Both the position numbers and the translations under genes were made by a program. The notes under the pieces were generated by a model, which saw only the letters and a program-made list of their open reading frames with translations, searched no databases and was not told the DNA's origin. DNA of 64,000 nt from positions 62,001 through 126,000 of the forward strand of contig JACKHN010000009.1 in assembly GCA_020638975.1 (NCBI GenBank). Reading direction: 5' to 3'. Positions 52,621 through 61,926 of the stretch are shown piece by piece. This DNA comes from Planctomycetaceae bacterium. Lineage in GTDB: Bacteria; Planctomycetota; Planctomycetia; Pirellulales; Pirellulaceae. Every line of letters begins with the position of its first letter. Within the stretch, counting starts at the first letter, position 1.

Positions 52621-52697
52621 TGAGCCGACCGCGCTAGCCGCGGGCCGTTGCGTGAAATTTGTTCGATTGAAGGCCCGCGGCTAGCGCCGTCGGCTCA
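52621..52697. repeat. 77-bp palindrome related to the hairpin at 45387
   Basis: 26-base arms (52621-52646 and 52672-52697), starting tgagccgaccgcgctagcc, with one mismatch. The first 20 or so bases closely match the inner arm of the element at 45387-45517. It occupies the middle of the 377-base gap between the divergent genes at 51249-52388 and 52766-53524, where no other gene is evident. Confidence 0.88.
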
Positions 52698-52765
52698 GAA
52701 GAGCATCCCTTCAGTCGCTTCAATAAAACTTATCGACAATTCGTACAACATGGGGTGCCGCCACA

Positions 52766-53524
52766 ATGTCTACTTCGACCGCCACAGAGTTTGAGTTCCG
52801 TTGCCAGCTATGTTCGCACACTCAAATCGCCTCCATCGACGATGCCGGCAGCGTCGTAACTTGCGGCGGTTGCGGGAGATCCTGCATCGTGCCGGAACCG
52901 GAATCGGGCAGGCAGGACGATGAAGTAGAGCAGGAGTCGTCGTGCGCATCGGGGTTCTCCTACGAAGCCTACAAAGCGGCGCTGCTTCAAGAAGATAACA
53001 CCATGAGCATCCGCGATGCCGAGCAACAACTTAAGCAAGATCTCGACGTTCCACTGAGCGAAATACGCGACATGTCGGTGGTGGCGGCATCTCGCACCAA
53101 ACGATTCTTGGGTTCGCTCATCGATAGCATGCTCATGGCGGTTGCAGTGACGATTGGTTTCGTCATCTTCTTCGCCTTGACGCAGGCTGGAATCCTGAAG
53201 ATCGACCACAACAACCCCTCCGCATTCGCCAGCATCAACGCCGTCTGCGTGATGTATTTCCCAGTCTTCGCACTCATTTTGTTTCAATGGAACATGACTG
53301 CCGTCGATGGCCAGACTCTCGCCAAGAAGCTCTTGGGAATGAAGATCGTGACGCGAAGCGGAGAGGCACCAGGCTTCGTGCGAGGAGTCGCACTCCGGTG
53401 GTGGGTCACGGGTTTGCTGGGAATCGTTCCTTTCTTCGGGCTCCTTAACGCACTTGCCATCTTCGGCGAACAGCGTCGGTGCCTCCACGACTATATCGCC
53501 GGAACCTACGTGATTGACGTCTAA
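52766..53524 (+). CDS. RDD-family membrane protein with N-terminal zinc ribbon
   Basis: 252 residues. Cys13, Cys16, Cys33 and Cys36 form two CxxC knuckles of a small zinc ribbon. The RDD domain begins near residue 108 (ASRTKRFLGSLIDSML, with conserved Arg and Asp) and holds about four membrane helices, with the GQTLAKKLLGMKIVTRSG loop and the conserved RRCLHDYIAGTYVID ending. RDD proteins are membrane proteins of varied or unknown function, some proposed to be ion antiporters. The next gene, a sigma factor, starts 62 bases later on the same strand. Confidence 0.83.
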   Translation: MSTSTATEFEFRCQLCSHTQIASIDDAGSVVTCGGCGRSCIVPEPESGRQDDEVEQESSCASGFSYEAYKAALLQEDNTMSIRDAEQQLKQDLDVPLSEIRDMSVVAASRTKRFLGSLIDSMLMAVAVTIGFVIFFALTQAGILKIDHNNPSAFASINAVCVMYFPVFALILFQWNMTAVDGQTLAKKLLGMKIVTRSGEAPGFVRGVALRWWVTGLLGIVPFFGLLNALAIFGEQRRCLHDYIAGTYVIDV

Positions 53525-53586
53525 GCGAGTTGCCGTCGGCGAGCGGATCGGTCAGACTGAGAGGCGAGGAGAGGCTCGTCTCGCAC

Positions 53587-54204
53587 ATGGCTGAATCAAG
53601 CTTTCGTTCTTTCGGATCGTCCAGTTCCACATCGCTCAGTTTGTTGTCGCGTGTGCGCGCGGCGGAACCAGCCGCATGGGAACGTCTGACGCGACTGTAC
53701 GGACCGGTCGTCTATCGCTGGGCACGACAAGCGGGTCTCCAACCACAAGATGCCTCTGACGTCATGCAGGATGTTTTCCATTCGGTGACGACGAATATCG
53801 GCAAATTCGAACATCAATCCGACGGGGGCGGCTTTCGTGGTTGGCTGTGGACCATCTCGCGGAACAAGATCCGCGATCATTACCGAAGTCTGAAAGGTAC
53901 TGCCCAAGCCACAGGCGGTACCGCGGGCCTCGACCAGATCCAACAGCTTCCGGAACTGCCGCCCGCGACATCCACGAAGTCAGGTAGTATCGAAATCAGC
54001 AACCTGCGACGGCGTGCGATGGAGTTGGTGCGAGGCGACTTCGAAGAACGTACGTGGCAAGCGTTCTGGCGTTCCGCCGTTGAAGGCGACACGCCTGCCG
54101 ATGTAGCAAGTGACCTGGGCATCTCGGTGTGGGCCGTCTACAAAGCGAGATCGCGAGTCCTCAGTCGTTTGCGGCAAGAACTCGATGGATTGAACGATGG
54201 TTAA
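53587..54204 (+). CDS. ECF-type RNA polymerase sigma factor
   Basis: 205 residues from 53587 (MAESSFRSFG); the frame is open 19 codons earlier but without protein-like sequence. Region 2 has the DASDVMQDVFHSV motif that contacts core polymerase and the -10 element, and region 4 ends with a helix-turn-helix (ADVASDLGISVWAVYKARSRVLSRL). Many planctomycete genomes encode dozens of such factors; their regulators are often kinases or cytoplasmic anti-sigma proteins. No anti-sigma gene is adjacent; the following gene is an unknown secreted protein. Promoter targets are unknown. Confidence 0.9.
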   Translation: MAESSFRSFGSSSSTSLSLLSRVRAAEPAAWERLTRLYGPVVYRWARQAGLQPQDASDVMQDVFHSVTTNIGKFEHQSDGGGFRGWLWTISRNKIRDHYRSLKGTAQATGGTAGLDQIQQLPELPPATSTKSGSIEISNLRRRAMELVRGDFEERTWQAFWRSAVEGDTPADVASDLGISVWAVYKARSRVLSRLRQELDGLNDG

Positions 54205-54296
54205 ACTTTGCCGGTTGGGGAAGTGGTCGCAGTTGTGCCCGTCTCGGTCAACTTTGCGGATCAGCCGGTTTCGCAGATGCTGACGCTAGTAACGAC

Positions 54297-54923
54297 ATGC
54301 GGGATGACGAGAACAACTACAGACACTCACCGTTGTTCTCGCCGAGGAGACTTGCGTTGCACCAAATCATTTCGACTACCACGCTCGTGGTTTTAGCCGT
54401 GATTGCAGTTGCACCAACGCGTGCCGAAGATCTTTCCCGTTGGGTGTGGGTAGCTCGAATTCAGGAAACAGAGCCCGCGAACGAAACAATTCCGCCACCT
54501 CAAGTCGCCGTTGAATGCCCAACACTTGAAGAGTTGGGATATCATACGAAGCCAATCGCCGACCTTAACCTGGATGTCGGCATCCGTGACGAGCGGCTTC
54601 CTGCGGACTGCTCCCACGGCGTGTTTCAAGAAACGGTAGCGGGGCACGATGGCAGAAGTTGGTATGACACCGAGTTTAATTGGGCGGCAAGCGATTTGTT
54701 TGCGCAACCGGCATACTTTGACGACCCGATGCTCGAACGCTACGGTCAATTGTGTCATCCGCTGGTGCAGCCTGTGCTGTCGGGCGCACATTTCTTTGGC
54801 CAATTCCCGCTGATGCCGTACAAAATTCTCGTCGATCGACCTTTCGAAAAGGTCTACACTCTCGGCTATTATCGTCCCGGCAGCCCGATGCCGTGTGTAG
54901 CACGTCGTTTGCCCCGACCGTAA
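54297..54923 (+). CDS. Hypothetical exported protein
   Basis: 208 residues from 54297. A basic N-terminus and a hydrophobic helix (IISTTTLVVLAVIAVAPTRA) form a signal peptide or anchor. The rest, with a run of conserved-looking aromatic and Cys residues (SDLFAQPAYFDDPMLERYGQLCHP), is not a family I know. The position, 92 bases after the sigma factor and before the TolC-like gene on the same strand, suggests an envelope role. The start could be earlier, but the upstream codons overlap the sigma gene. Confidence 0.6.
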   Translation: MRDDENNYRHSPLFSPRRLALHQIISTTTLVVLAVIAVAPTRAEDLSRWVWVARIQETEPANETIPPPQVAVECPTLEELGYHTKPIADLNLDVGIRDERLPADCSHGVFQETVAGHDGRSWYDTEFNWAASDLFAQPAYFDDPMLERYGQLCHPLVQPVLSGAHFFGQFPLMPYKILVDRPFEKVYTLGYYRPGSPMPCVARRLPRP

Positions 54924-55202
54924 TCTCGCCATCACGCGCCACCGTGATGAGCCCGAGCGCCGAGAGTGACATTTAGGGCGTACCGCCATTTCTAGGCGAC
55001 GCTGGAATCCGTAGTTTCGTCACGCGGAGCGTGATGGCAGCATCGGACCTTACCGATTGCAACGGTCGTTCGCATTGATTCTGTAGTAGTGGCGGCTCCG
55101 CATGTTCTGACCCGATGAATAGCAACAGTGGCAACACTTCGCACTTTTGTTTCGATTTCCCGTCTGTATCACCTGTGCCGCCACCCACTGCGGAGTTTCT
55201 CC

Positions 55203-57125
55203 TTGACCAACACGAAATCACGCACCCTCGCGCTCGTGGTCTGCCTTTTGGCCACGGGCTGTCACTCGCATCGTCAACCGATGGAGTTTGGCTCGGTCGA
55301 ATCGTATATGCCGTTCGTCCAGCAAGTTGAATATCCGGACGCGAACCCCGAGCACCTCGGGTCGCTCGATATCAGCCAGACGGAAGCACCGCCTTCGATT
55401 CGACGCCCCGAAGAAACCGAGAAGTGGCCGCTGACGCTCGAAGAGGCGACGCGCATCGCATTGGCCAACAGCGAAGTAATTCGTGAACTCGGCGGGCGAG
55501 TCGTCTCCTCGCCCGCGACCTCGTCGACGATCTATGATCCGGCGATTCGTGAAGCCGATCCGCGGTTTGGCGTTGAAGCAGCCCTGGCGGCGTTCGACGC
55601 TCAACTCGCTGGCAGCCTGTTCATTGAACAACGCGACCGTCAAGTAAACAATGTGTTCTTCGCGTCGAGTGGTGTATTTACCAACAACGGCGAGTTTAAT
55701 CTCGGCATCAACAAGACAGCAGCAACTGGCACGCGTTTCAGTCTAACAAACACGACGCTCTATGACCGGATTCACAACTTTAACCCAGCCGGTGGCAACC
55801 GTTTTTCGAGCTACTACGACACGCTCTTTACCGCCGAGGCACGTCATCCGTTGATGCAAGGCAGCGGTGTCGAATTCAATCGCATCGCTGGTCCCAATGC
55901 GACGGTCGGCAATTACAACGGTGTCTTGATCGCTCGACTCAACACCGACGTGACGTTGGCTGACTTTGAAGCGAGCATCCGCAACTTGCTCACCGACGTC
56001 GAGAAGACCTATTGGGAGCTGTACTTCGCCTATCGCGACTTCGATGCGAAGGTAGAAGGGCGGCGACTCGCTCGCGAATCGTGGGAGTTAGAGAAACGAC
56101 GGACCGACGCAGGCATCCGCACCGCTGATCAAGAGGCTTTCGCCCGCGAACAGTTCTACGCAGCACAAGCCGCCGTCGAGAATGCCTTGAGTGGCACCGC
56201 CAATACTACCGGCGGTGTTTACAAAGCGGAACGCCAGCTACGCAGTTTGATTGGACTGCCCACGAGCGACGGACGACTGATCGTTCCCGCCGACGAACCG
56301 GCGACCGTCGATATCCGCTTCGATTGGCACGACTCCCTGGCATTGGCACTGACCCGCCGCGTCGAACTTCGGCGGCAGCAATGGAACGTGAAACGTCGTG
56401 AACTAGAAATCATCGCCGCGCGCAACTTCGAGAAGATGCGAGTCGATCTCGTCGGGCAATATCGTTGGCGTGGTTTTGGCAACGATCTGTTCGGTTCGGA
56501 CGGCACGGGAGCTGGTAGTGCCTTCGAAAGTCTCTTTGATGGCGATTTGCAGGATTGGCGACTCGGCATCGAAGTCGCCACACCGGTCGGCAACCGAGTC
56601 GGACACGCAGCAGTCCGACACGCTGAGTTGCAACTCGCTCGCGAACACGCCATCTATGACGAGACCGAGCGAACGATCTCGCATGAACTACGAGCCGCCT
56701 TCACGGAACTCGATCGCGCCTACGCCGTCACACGCTCGCGATACAACCAGCGCATTGCATCGTTCACGCGACTGCGAGCCGAACGACTCCGGAACGAACG
56801 CGGCCAGACCGACCTCGATCTCGTGCTGAGCGCCCAACGGCAAGCCGTCGCGGCCGAAAGCGAGTACTATCGCGCACTTGTCGAATATAACCTCGCGCTC
56901 GTGGATGTTCATTTTGCACGCGGCACTCTACTCGACTATCTTGACGTCTCGCTGACGGAAGGCCCGTGGATTGATGAAGCTCATAACACCGCACCGCGCG
57001 TCGCCAGCCGCTTTCGCCGTAAGCACATCGACTACTGCATGACTTCGCCACGACGAGTCAGCCTTGGCGAGTATCCGCAGCGTCTGCCGCCGACGGAGGG
57101 CATCGCGGTCTCGGTCGAGGAATAA
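55203..57125 (+). CDS. TolC-like outer membrane efflux lipoprotein
   Basis: 640 residues from a TTG start that has ggag seven bases upstream and gives a proper lipoprotein signal (LTNTKSRTLALVVCLLATGC, Cys20). A GTG at 55128 would add 25 poorly supported codons. Two OEP repeats follow (about 75-330 and 360-570), rich in long helices, including ASIRNLLTDVEKTYWELYFA and LAREHAIYDETERTIS. It should form a trimeric outer-membrane channel that extends into the periplasm, with partners for efflux or secretion not in the window. The basic C-terminal tail (RVASRFRRKHIDY) is unusual. Confidence 0.88.
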   Translation: MTNTKSRTLALVVCLLATGCHSHRQPMEFGSVESYMPFVQQVEYPDANPEHLGSLDISQTEAPPSIRRPEETEKWPLTLEEATRIALANSEVIRELGGRVVSSPATSSTIYDPAIREADPRFGVEAALAAFDAQLAGSLFIEQRDRQVNNVFFASSGVFTNNGEFNLGINKTAATGTRFSLTNTTLYDRIHNFNPAGGNRFSSYYDTLFTAEARHPLMQGSGVEFNRIAGPNATVGNYNGVLIARLNTDVTLADFEASIRNLLTDVEKTYWELYFAYRDFDAKVEGRRLARESWELEKRRTDAGIRTADQEAFAREQFYAAQAAVENALSGTANTTGGVYKAERQLRSLIGLPTSDGRLIVPADEPATVDIRFDWHDSLALALTRRVELRRQQWNVKRRELEIIAARNFEKMRVDLVGQYRWRGFGNDLFGSDGTGAGSAFESLFDGDLQDWRLGIEVATPVGNRVGHAAVRHAELQLAREHAIYDETERTISHELRAAFTELDRAYAVTRSRYNQRIASFTRLRAERLRNERGQTDLDLVLSAQRQAVAAESEYYRALVEYNLALVDVHFARGTLLDYLDVSLTEGPWIDEAHNTAPRVASRFRRKHIDYCMTSPRRVSLGEYPQRLPPTEGIAVSVEE

Positions 57126-57213
57126 CCGGAACAAGGGGTTTCGCCGCTCCGGCAGCAACGCTACGGCTGGCTGGTACCGCCAGGGATTTTCAGGTTTTCA
57201 AACTGAGAGGTTT

Positions 57214-57282
57214 GTACGACGGGCCTCCGAGCCCGTCGATGAATCTAAGTCGATATTCGACGGGCTCGGAGGTCCGTCGTAC
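57214..57282. repeat. 69-bp palindrome after the TolC-like gene
   Basis: 25-base arms (57214-57238 and 57258-57282), beginning gtacgacgggcctccgagc, with one mismatch and a 19-base loop. It is a plausible transcription-end or RNA-stability structure for the upstream gene, though without a T-tract. The rest of the 298-base gap holds no gene. Confidence 0.9.
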
Positions 57283-57423
57283 ATCTTGTGCAACTTCAAA
57301 AAATGAAAAGCCCTGCTGGTACCGCGGTTAACATTGCCCCTACTCCCCATCTCAACGAGAATTGCTTGTCTGGAGAAGCCCCAAGCCGAAGGAATCCATT
57401 TGCGTTGTCACATCGTAAGCACC

Positions 57424-57621
57424 ATGCCCACTTCGACAACAACTCGCCTTCATCGCCGTAGCTTTCTGGGGATCGGATTAGCCGGCGGTCTGTCGGTGCT
57501 GTCGACGAGAGCGTTCGGTGCCGATCGAATCGCACGCGCGAAGAACGTTTTGACACGCCCAACAACCGCCCCGTCTTTCTGGCCGATCATTGACAGCGGA
57601 TCGAAGAGTTGTTTTAGATAA
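57424..57621 (+). pseudogene. Orphan twin-arginine leader, probable gene remnant
   Basis: 65 codons: MPTSTTTRLHRRSFLGIGLAG and a hydrophobic stretch, ending in SVLSTRAFGA, an obvious Tat signal with a RRxFL motif, then about 30 residues and a stop. Planctomycete proteins of the DUF1501 or oxidoreductase kind start this way and continue for hundreds of residues. Here the rest is missing and the following gene is on the opposite strand, ending 14 bases away. The most likely reading is that the body of the gene was lost by deletion. A true short peptide is less likely. Confidence 0.5.
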
Positions 57622-57635
57622 CTCGCAGGAGCGAT

Positions 57636-58457
57636 TTACGGAGAGTCACTTCGCGTCTGATGTGCGACGATGAAGTCAACGATCGGAGTCGGATCTTTTA
57701 GGCTGTGAGGGTGATGCTTGCCGCCTTTCTTCACGATCACCTTGATCGCGCCGCCAAGCCGTTCGTAGCGTCGAGCCAATTCGGCGGTGTGCTCTTCGTA
57801 CGGCACAGCTTCGTCCGCATCGCCGCACACATGGATCAGCGGGACTTTGGCTGCAGCGAGCGGAGCCAGCCGATCCAATGCGTCCAGCTTGTACTCCTTA
57901 GCAGCCTGCAACGTGAGGCCGTGAGCATCCAGCCAGCCACGAAGCCGCTCCAAAACAGGATCACCTTCCATTGCGTTCCGAACATACGGTCGGATACCCA
58001 TCGCAGGAGCGTCTCCATAGATGCAGGAAACTTGATGCGGATGTTGGATGGCCCAGTGGTAGACGATTAATCCACCGCGACTCATCCCCAGCAGCGCCGG
58101 CCTCCGCGAGAGACCATGTTCATCGGTCAAGTATTCATAGAAGCGGTCCCAACGACGAATCGCCTCGGCATTCCCCCAAAGATCGGCAACATCGCAGTAG
58201 GCAACGTGAAAGCCCTTTTCTAGTAAGGCGAGCTCCGTCTGCGGTTCATGGCCCCAAAATCTCGCTCGCCAGATCCACGGATTCCCGGTGGCTACGCTCT
58301 TCGGAGTAACAACACGACATGCGACACCATCCAATTCGAAATCGAATCGCTCAAATCCATGCCAGTCCGATTTCGCACCTGGAAAGGTCGCCCAGGATCG
58401 TGAAGTAATTCCACCCACCAATAGAAACAACAGCACGATGTATCGCAGATTCAACAT
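57636..58457 (-). CDS. Secreted alpha/beta hydrolase
   Basis: 273 residues from 58457 (MLNLRYIVLLFLLVGG), where a signal peptide starts; the frame extends 98 codons upstream but without support. The nucleophile elbow is GMSRGGL (GxSxGG), with the acid in VCGDADEAVPYEEH and His in GGKHHPHS, giving a complete Ser-Asp-His triad. Length and fold suggest an esterase or peptidase active in the periplasm. Divergent from the Ser/Thr kinase; the 299-base interval holds no visible gene or site. Confidence 0.85.
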   Translation of the reverse strand: MLNLRYIVLLFLLVGGITSRSWATFPGAKSDWHGFERFDFELDGVACRVVTPKSVATGNPWIWRARFWGHEPQTELALLEKGFHVAYCDVADLWGNAEAIRRWDRFYEYLTDEHGLSRRPALLGMSRGGLIVYHWAIQHPHQVSCIYGDAPAMGIRPYVRNAMEGDPVLERLRGWLDAHGLTLQAAKEYKLDALDRLAPLAAAKVPLIHVCGDADEAVPYEEHTAELARRYERLGGAIKVIVKKGGKHHPHSLKDPTPIVDFIVAHQTRSDSP

Positions 58458-58756
58458 TTGACTCTCACATGGGAAAGGATGACTACGCGCGAAGAATCGT
58501 AACCTTGTGAGTCCGTATCCTACTCGCCGATGACTCTGACTTGGACCGGTGACGTTTATCCGACCGTTTGGTCTAGATTGCACAAAGCTCAAGAGAATCT
58601 CGATCAAAAGGCTCCAAAAACACTGGCGGAACGGCTTCGAGTGGCAATCCCCAAAAATGGTGTCCAATCGCTCCGTTATTCTTATAGCGACAAAATCGGG
58701 AACCATGTTGCCGGTCAAGCAAGGCGATCCGCAACCAAGATCGGGAAGCACGACAC

Positions 58757-61700
58757 ATGAACCAACCCAAGTGCCTTACTGAGCAAGAGTTATCTGAATT
58801 CGTGCAAGGGCGGATCGACGCGATTCGCGTCGAACAAATCGCCGAGCACCTGGAGGCTTGCGGCGATTGCCAAGCCACCGTTGTGATGCTCGGGGAGAAC
58901 AGTGACACCTTTGTCCAGCAGCTTCGATCGCCGGCGGTTCCCGATGCGTTGGAGGCGGAAGTCGCCTGCCAAGACGCGGTCGAACGCCTTGCCAACCGTG
59001 CCGCCAGTTGGCGGTCGGGGCCGACGGCGACGTTGCCTGACATGGGTGATCTCAAGCAAGTTGGCCCCTATCTCATCGTGGGCGAACTTGGTGTCGGCGG
59101 GATGGGCACGGTGTATGAAGCCATGCACTCGAAACTGAAACGAACGGTCGCCTTAAAGATCCTGCCCGCCAGTCGTTGGACCAATCCACTGGCAGTCGCG
59201 CGTTTCGAACGCGAGATGGAAATCATCGGGCAACTTGATCACCCCAACATCGTCCGAGCCAGCGACGCTGGAGAGGAGAACGGCATGCACTATCTCGTCA
59301 TGGAATACGTGGATGGACTCGACCTGTCGCGAATCGTTAACCGCATCGGAACTTTGGGCATCGCCGATGCCTGCGAGATCGCGCGACAAGCGGCGATTGG
59401 ACTGCAATATGCAAACGAAAATCATTTGGTGCATCGGGATATTAAACCGTCGAATTTGATGTTGGCGAGAGCCAAGGGACAAGAGTCGAGAGTCGAGGGC
59501 CAGAGTGGCGGTGACTCAGTCCGGCGCTCGACCCTCGACTCTCGACCCTCGACCTCCGTCAAGATTCTCGATCTAGGACTCGCATTGCTCGGCGAAGCCC
59601 ACATGGCTCACGAGAACGAGTTGACCACCGTCGGACAACTCATGGGCACGCTCGATTACATGTCGCCAGAACAAGGCATGGACAGCCACGTGGTTGATAT
59701 CCGCGCGGACATCTACAGCTTGGGGGCGACGCTTTACAAACTGCTGACCGGTCGCGCGCCGTTCGCTGCGCCGCAATACAACACGTTGCTAAAAAAGGTG
59801 ACGGCGTTGGCAAACCAGCCTGTCAAACCAGTCAAAGAACTTCGCCCAGACATTCCTGACGAACTCGCAGCAATCATCGACCGCACGCTCGCGAAAGAAC
59901 CACAGGACCGTTTCAACACACCCAACGAGCTGGCCGCGGCGCTCGAACCCTTTGCTCGGGACGCGGACTTGAGCGGTCTGCTCGCTGCTGCGTTAAACGC
60001 CACAGAGCCGGAAGCTCGTTCGCTGCCAGCCGTCAATCCATCCCGAGATGCCACGCCGACTCCAGTTGCTTCGCCCAAGGCGTCCAACGGCAGAAATGGC
60101 TCACGTAGATGGACATTGATTGGCATGCTCGGAGGCATATTCTTTTTCCTGTTCGCCGCCGGAATCGTGATTCACATTTCAACCGACCGGGGCGTGCTGG
60201 TCGTTGAAGCGGACGACGATACCGAAGTGCTTGTTCGCAAGGATGGCGTGACGGTCAAAGAACTCCAAGTTTCCAAAGGCGAGAATGCTGTGTCGGTTCG
60301 ATCCGGCAATTATCACATCGGATTGAAAGGTGAAAGCGACACACTCGAGATAAGTAACAACACGGTAACCGTCAAACGCGGTGAACGCACCGTCATTCGC
60401 ATTCAGCAGTACGCGGAAGCTGCGGCTGCGCCGGATTCGATGATGGGAGGAGAAGGCGGCTATGGTGGCTTCGAAGTAGAGATGATGGATATGGGAAGCG
60501 GCTCGTACGAGACGGTCGATCCAGATGGCGAAGCAAGCATGTACGGAGAAGTGGCAGGTGGCAGGGGCGACGAGATGTATTCATCGGGAGAGAGCATGTA
60601 CGGTGCCATGTCTGGCGGCTTCTCGGGACCGCCGGTTGCTCCGGCCAAGCCCACGCCGACCTACGACGGCAAGACGTATTCACAATGGCTCGCCGAACTG
60701 AAGACGGAGCGTAAGCCGGAGCGGCTGACAGAAGCGATTCGAGCTTTTGCTTCGCTTGGCGAGGACGATCAAGAAATCGCGGCTCAATCGGCCGAAACCA
60801 TCATGAGGATCATGCGACGCAACGGTTCATATGTCATTGATAGCAGCCCGCAAGGGAAGTTGATCGATCAGGCGATAACTGTGTTACGCGAAATGCCGAG
60901 CAAAGTTGTGATCGAGGCGATCGAAGCAGAACTGCGAGACGGCAACACGCGCAGCCGTTCCTTTGTCAACTTGCTCCTTCTGCACGGATTTTATGGCTAT
61001 AGCAGCGTGGCCAGCCCGGAACTTACGAAAGCCGCCGAACAACGCCGCGACTCGCTCTATCGACTCCTGCTAACCCTCCCCGATGACGAAGCCGCCGATG
61101 TTCGCGCGAATGCCATCTCCTTGGTTGTTAACAACGCCAAGTCGAAGGGCATTGCGTTCGACAAAATCGAAGGGCTCGTTCCCAAGCTTCACGCAACGTT
61201 GAAGGAAAAAGACTTGAAACTCGTCGCGGTTGGAGCGACTCAGCTAGTCTGGCTTGATCCTGACAACAAAGATCTCGTGCCCGCGTTGACGCGTCTCATG
61301 ACGTCAAAGGATTACAGCGAGCGTACTACCGCAGTTCGTCATCTAGGACACCTCGGCACAAGATCACATGCTGCCGTAAATCAACTCATTGAGATCATTC
61401 GACCGATCGTCGAACCTAAATCGAACGCCAGTGCGGATCCTTACGGCGGCGGCATGGAGGCAATGGGCGGTTACGGCGGTGGAATGGGTGCCGGTGGAGC
61501 TATGTACGGAGGAGGTTACGCTCCAGCCCAAGACATCAACTATGTCGCCATCGAAGCGTTGGGGAAGATCGGTAATAAGGCCCAGGAAGCCGTGCCGCTG
61601 CTCCGCAAGATCGTCGAACAAGGAACTCCGGACGAAGGTCAAGAAGGTGGAGGGGGATTTGGTGGTGGGGGAGGCGGCTTCGGAGGAAAGCTTTCTTACG

Positions 61701-61813
61701 CTGGGGTTGCGACGACGGCAATCAATCGGATTGAAGGGAAAGAACCGATTCCTACGGCGTCTGAGGAAGGGGACGAAGCGTCTTCAGCCACACGAAGCGG
61801 CGGCTTCTTTTAG
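58757..61813 (+). CDS. Transmembrane Ser/Thr protein kinase with HEAT-like output domain
   Basis: 1018 residues. The N-terminal HLEACGDC motif (residues 31-38) resembles the zinc-binding anti-sigma module. The kinase domain (about 104-400) has the glycine loop GELGVGGMGTVY, Lys134, the catalytic HRDIKPSN, and DLG where most kinases have DFG. A 30-residue low-similarity insert between HRDIKPSN and DLG is encoded by a palindromic repeat. One membrane helix (about 456-477) follows. The extracytoplasmic part has a Gly/Met/Tyr-rich stretch (about 560-625) and a HEAT-repeat-like region (about 640-1000) with a second glycine-rich run. Likely a Hanks-type kinase sensing the envelope. Confidence 0.93.
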   Translation: MNQPKCLTEQELSEFVQGRIDAIRVEQIAEHLEACGDCQATVVMLGENSDTFVQQLRSPAVPDALEAEVACQDAVERLANRAASWRSGPTATLPDMGDLKQVGPYLIVGELGVGGMGTVYEAMHSKLKRTVALKILPASRWTNPLAVARFEREMEIIGQLDHPNIVRASDAGEENGMHYLVMEYVDGLDLSRIVNRIGTLGIADACEIARQAAIGLQYANENHLVHRDIKPSNLMLARAKGQESRVEGQSGGDSVRRSTLDSRPSTSVKILDLGLALLGEAHMAHENELTTVGQLMGTLDYMSPEQGMDSHVVDIRADIYSLGATLYKLLTGRAPFAAPQYNTLLKKVTALANQPVKPVKELRPDIPDELAAIIDRTLAKEPQDRFNTPNELAAALEPFARDADLSGLLAAALNATEPEARSLPAVNPSRDATPTPVASPKASNGRNGSRRWTLIGMLGGIFFFLFAAGIVIHISTDRGVLVVEADDDTEVLVRKDGVTVKELQVSKGENAVSVRSGNYHIGLKGESDTLEISNNTVTVKRGERTVIRIQQYAEAAAAPDSMMGGEGGYGGFEVEMMDMGSGSYETVDPDGEASMYGEVAGGRGDEMYSSGESMYGAMSGGFSGPPVAPAKPTPTYDGKTYSQWLAELKTERKPERLTEAIRAFASLGEDDQEIAAQSAETIMRIMRRNGSYVIDSSPQGKLIDQAITVLREMPSKVVIEAIEAELRDGNTRSRSFVNLLLLHGFYGYSSVASPELTKAAEQRRDSLYRLLLTLPDDEAADVRANAISLVVNNAKSKGIAFDKIEGLVPKLHATLKEKDLKLVAVGATQLVWLDPDNKDLVPALTRLMTSKDYSERTTAVRHLGHLGTRSHAAVNQLIEIIRPIVEPKSNASADPYGGGMEAMGGYGGGMGAGGAMYGGGYAPAQDINYVAIEALGKIGNKAQEAVPLLRKIVEQGTPDEGQEGGGGFGGGGGGFGGKLSYAGVATTAINRIEGKEPIPTASEEGDEASSATRSGGFF
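59483..59553. repeat. Palindromic repeat inside the kinase gene
   Basis: A 14-base perfect inverted repeat (59486-59499 and 59532-59545) built of gagtcgagagtcgag motifs. It encodes the 25-30 residue insert between the catalytic loop and DLG. Such sequences are usually intergenic in planctomycetes; here the reading frame stays open through it. Confidence 0.85.
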
Positions 61814-61888
61814 AATCGGCTCAACAACAAGGTCTTTCTTTTTCGATAGGGGTAGGGAAGTCCGGTTGAGCCGGACTCCCCTCCCTCC

Positions 61889-61921
61889 GAACCGTGCATG
61901 CGGTTCTCCCGCACACGGCTC
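61889..61921 (-). ncRNA. Group II intron domain V
   Basis: Minus-strand 33-base hairpin starting GAGCCGTGTGCGGGAGAACC and ending ACGGTTC, with two-base bulge, near-GNRA loop and the AGC triad of the catalytic core. It begins six bases after the maturase stop codon. Confidence 0.93.
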
Positions 61922-61926
61922 TCCAG

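Noticed and set aside
57334..57423. Upstream part of the Tat-leader frame
   Set aside because: The RR motif and hydrophobic core follow the Met at 57424; the earlier codons do not resemble a leader.
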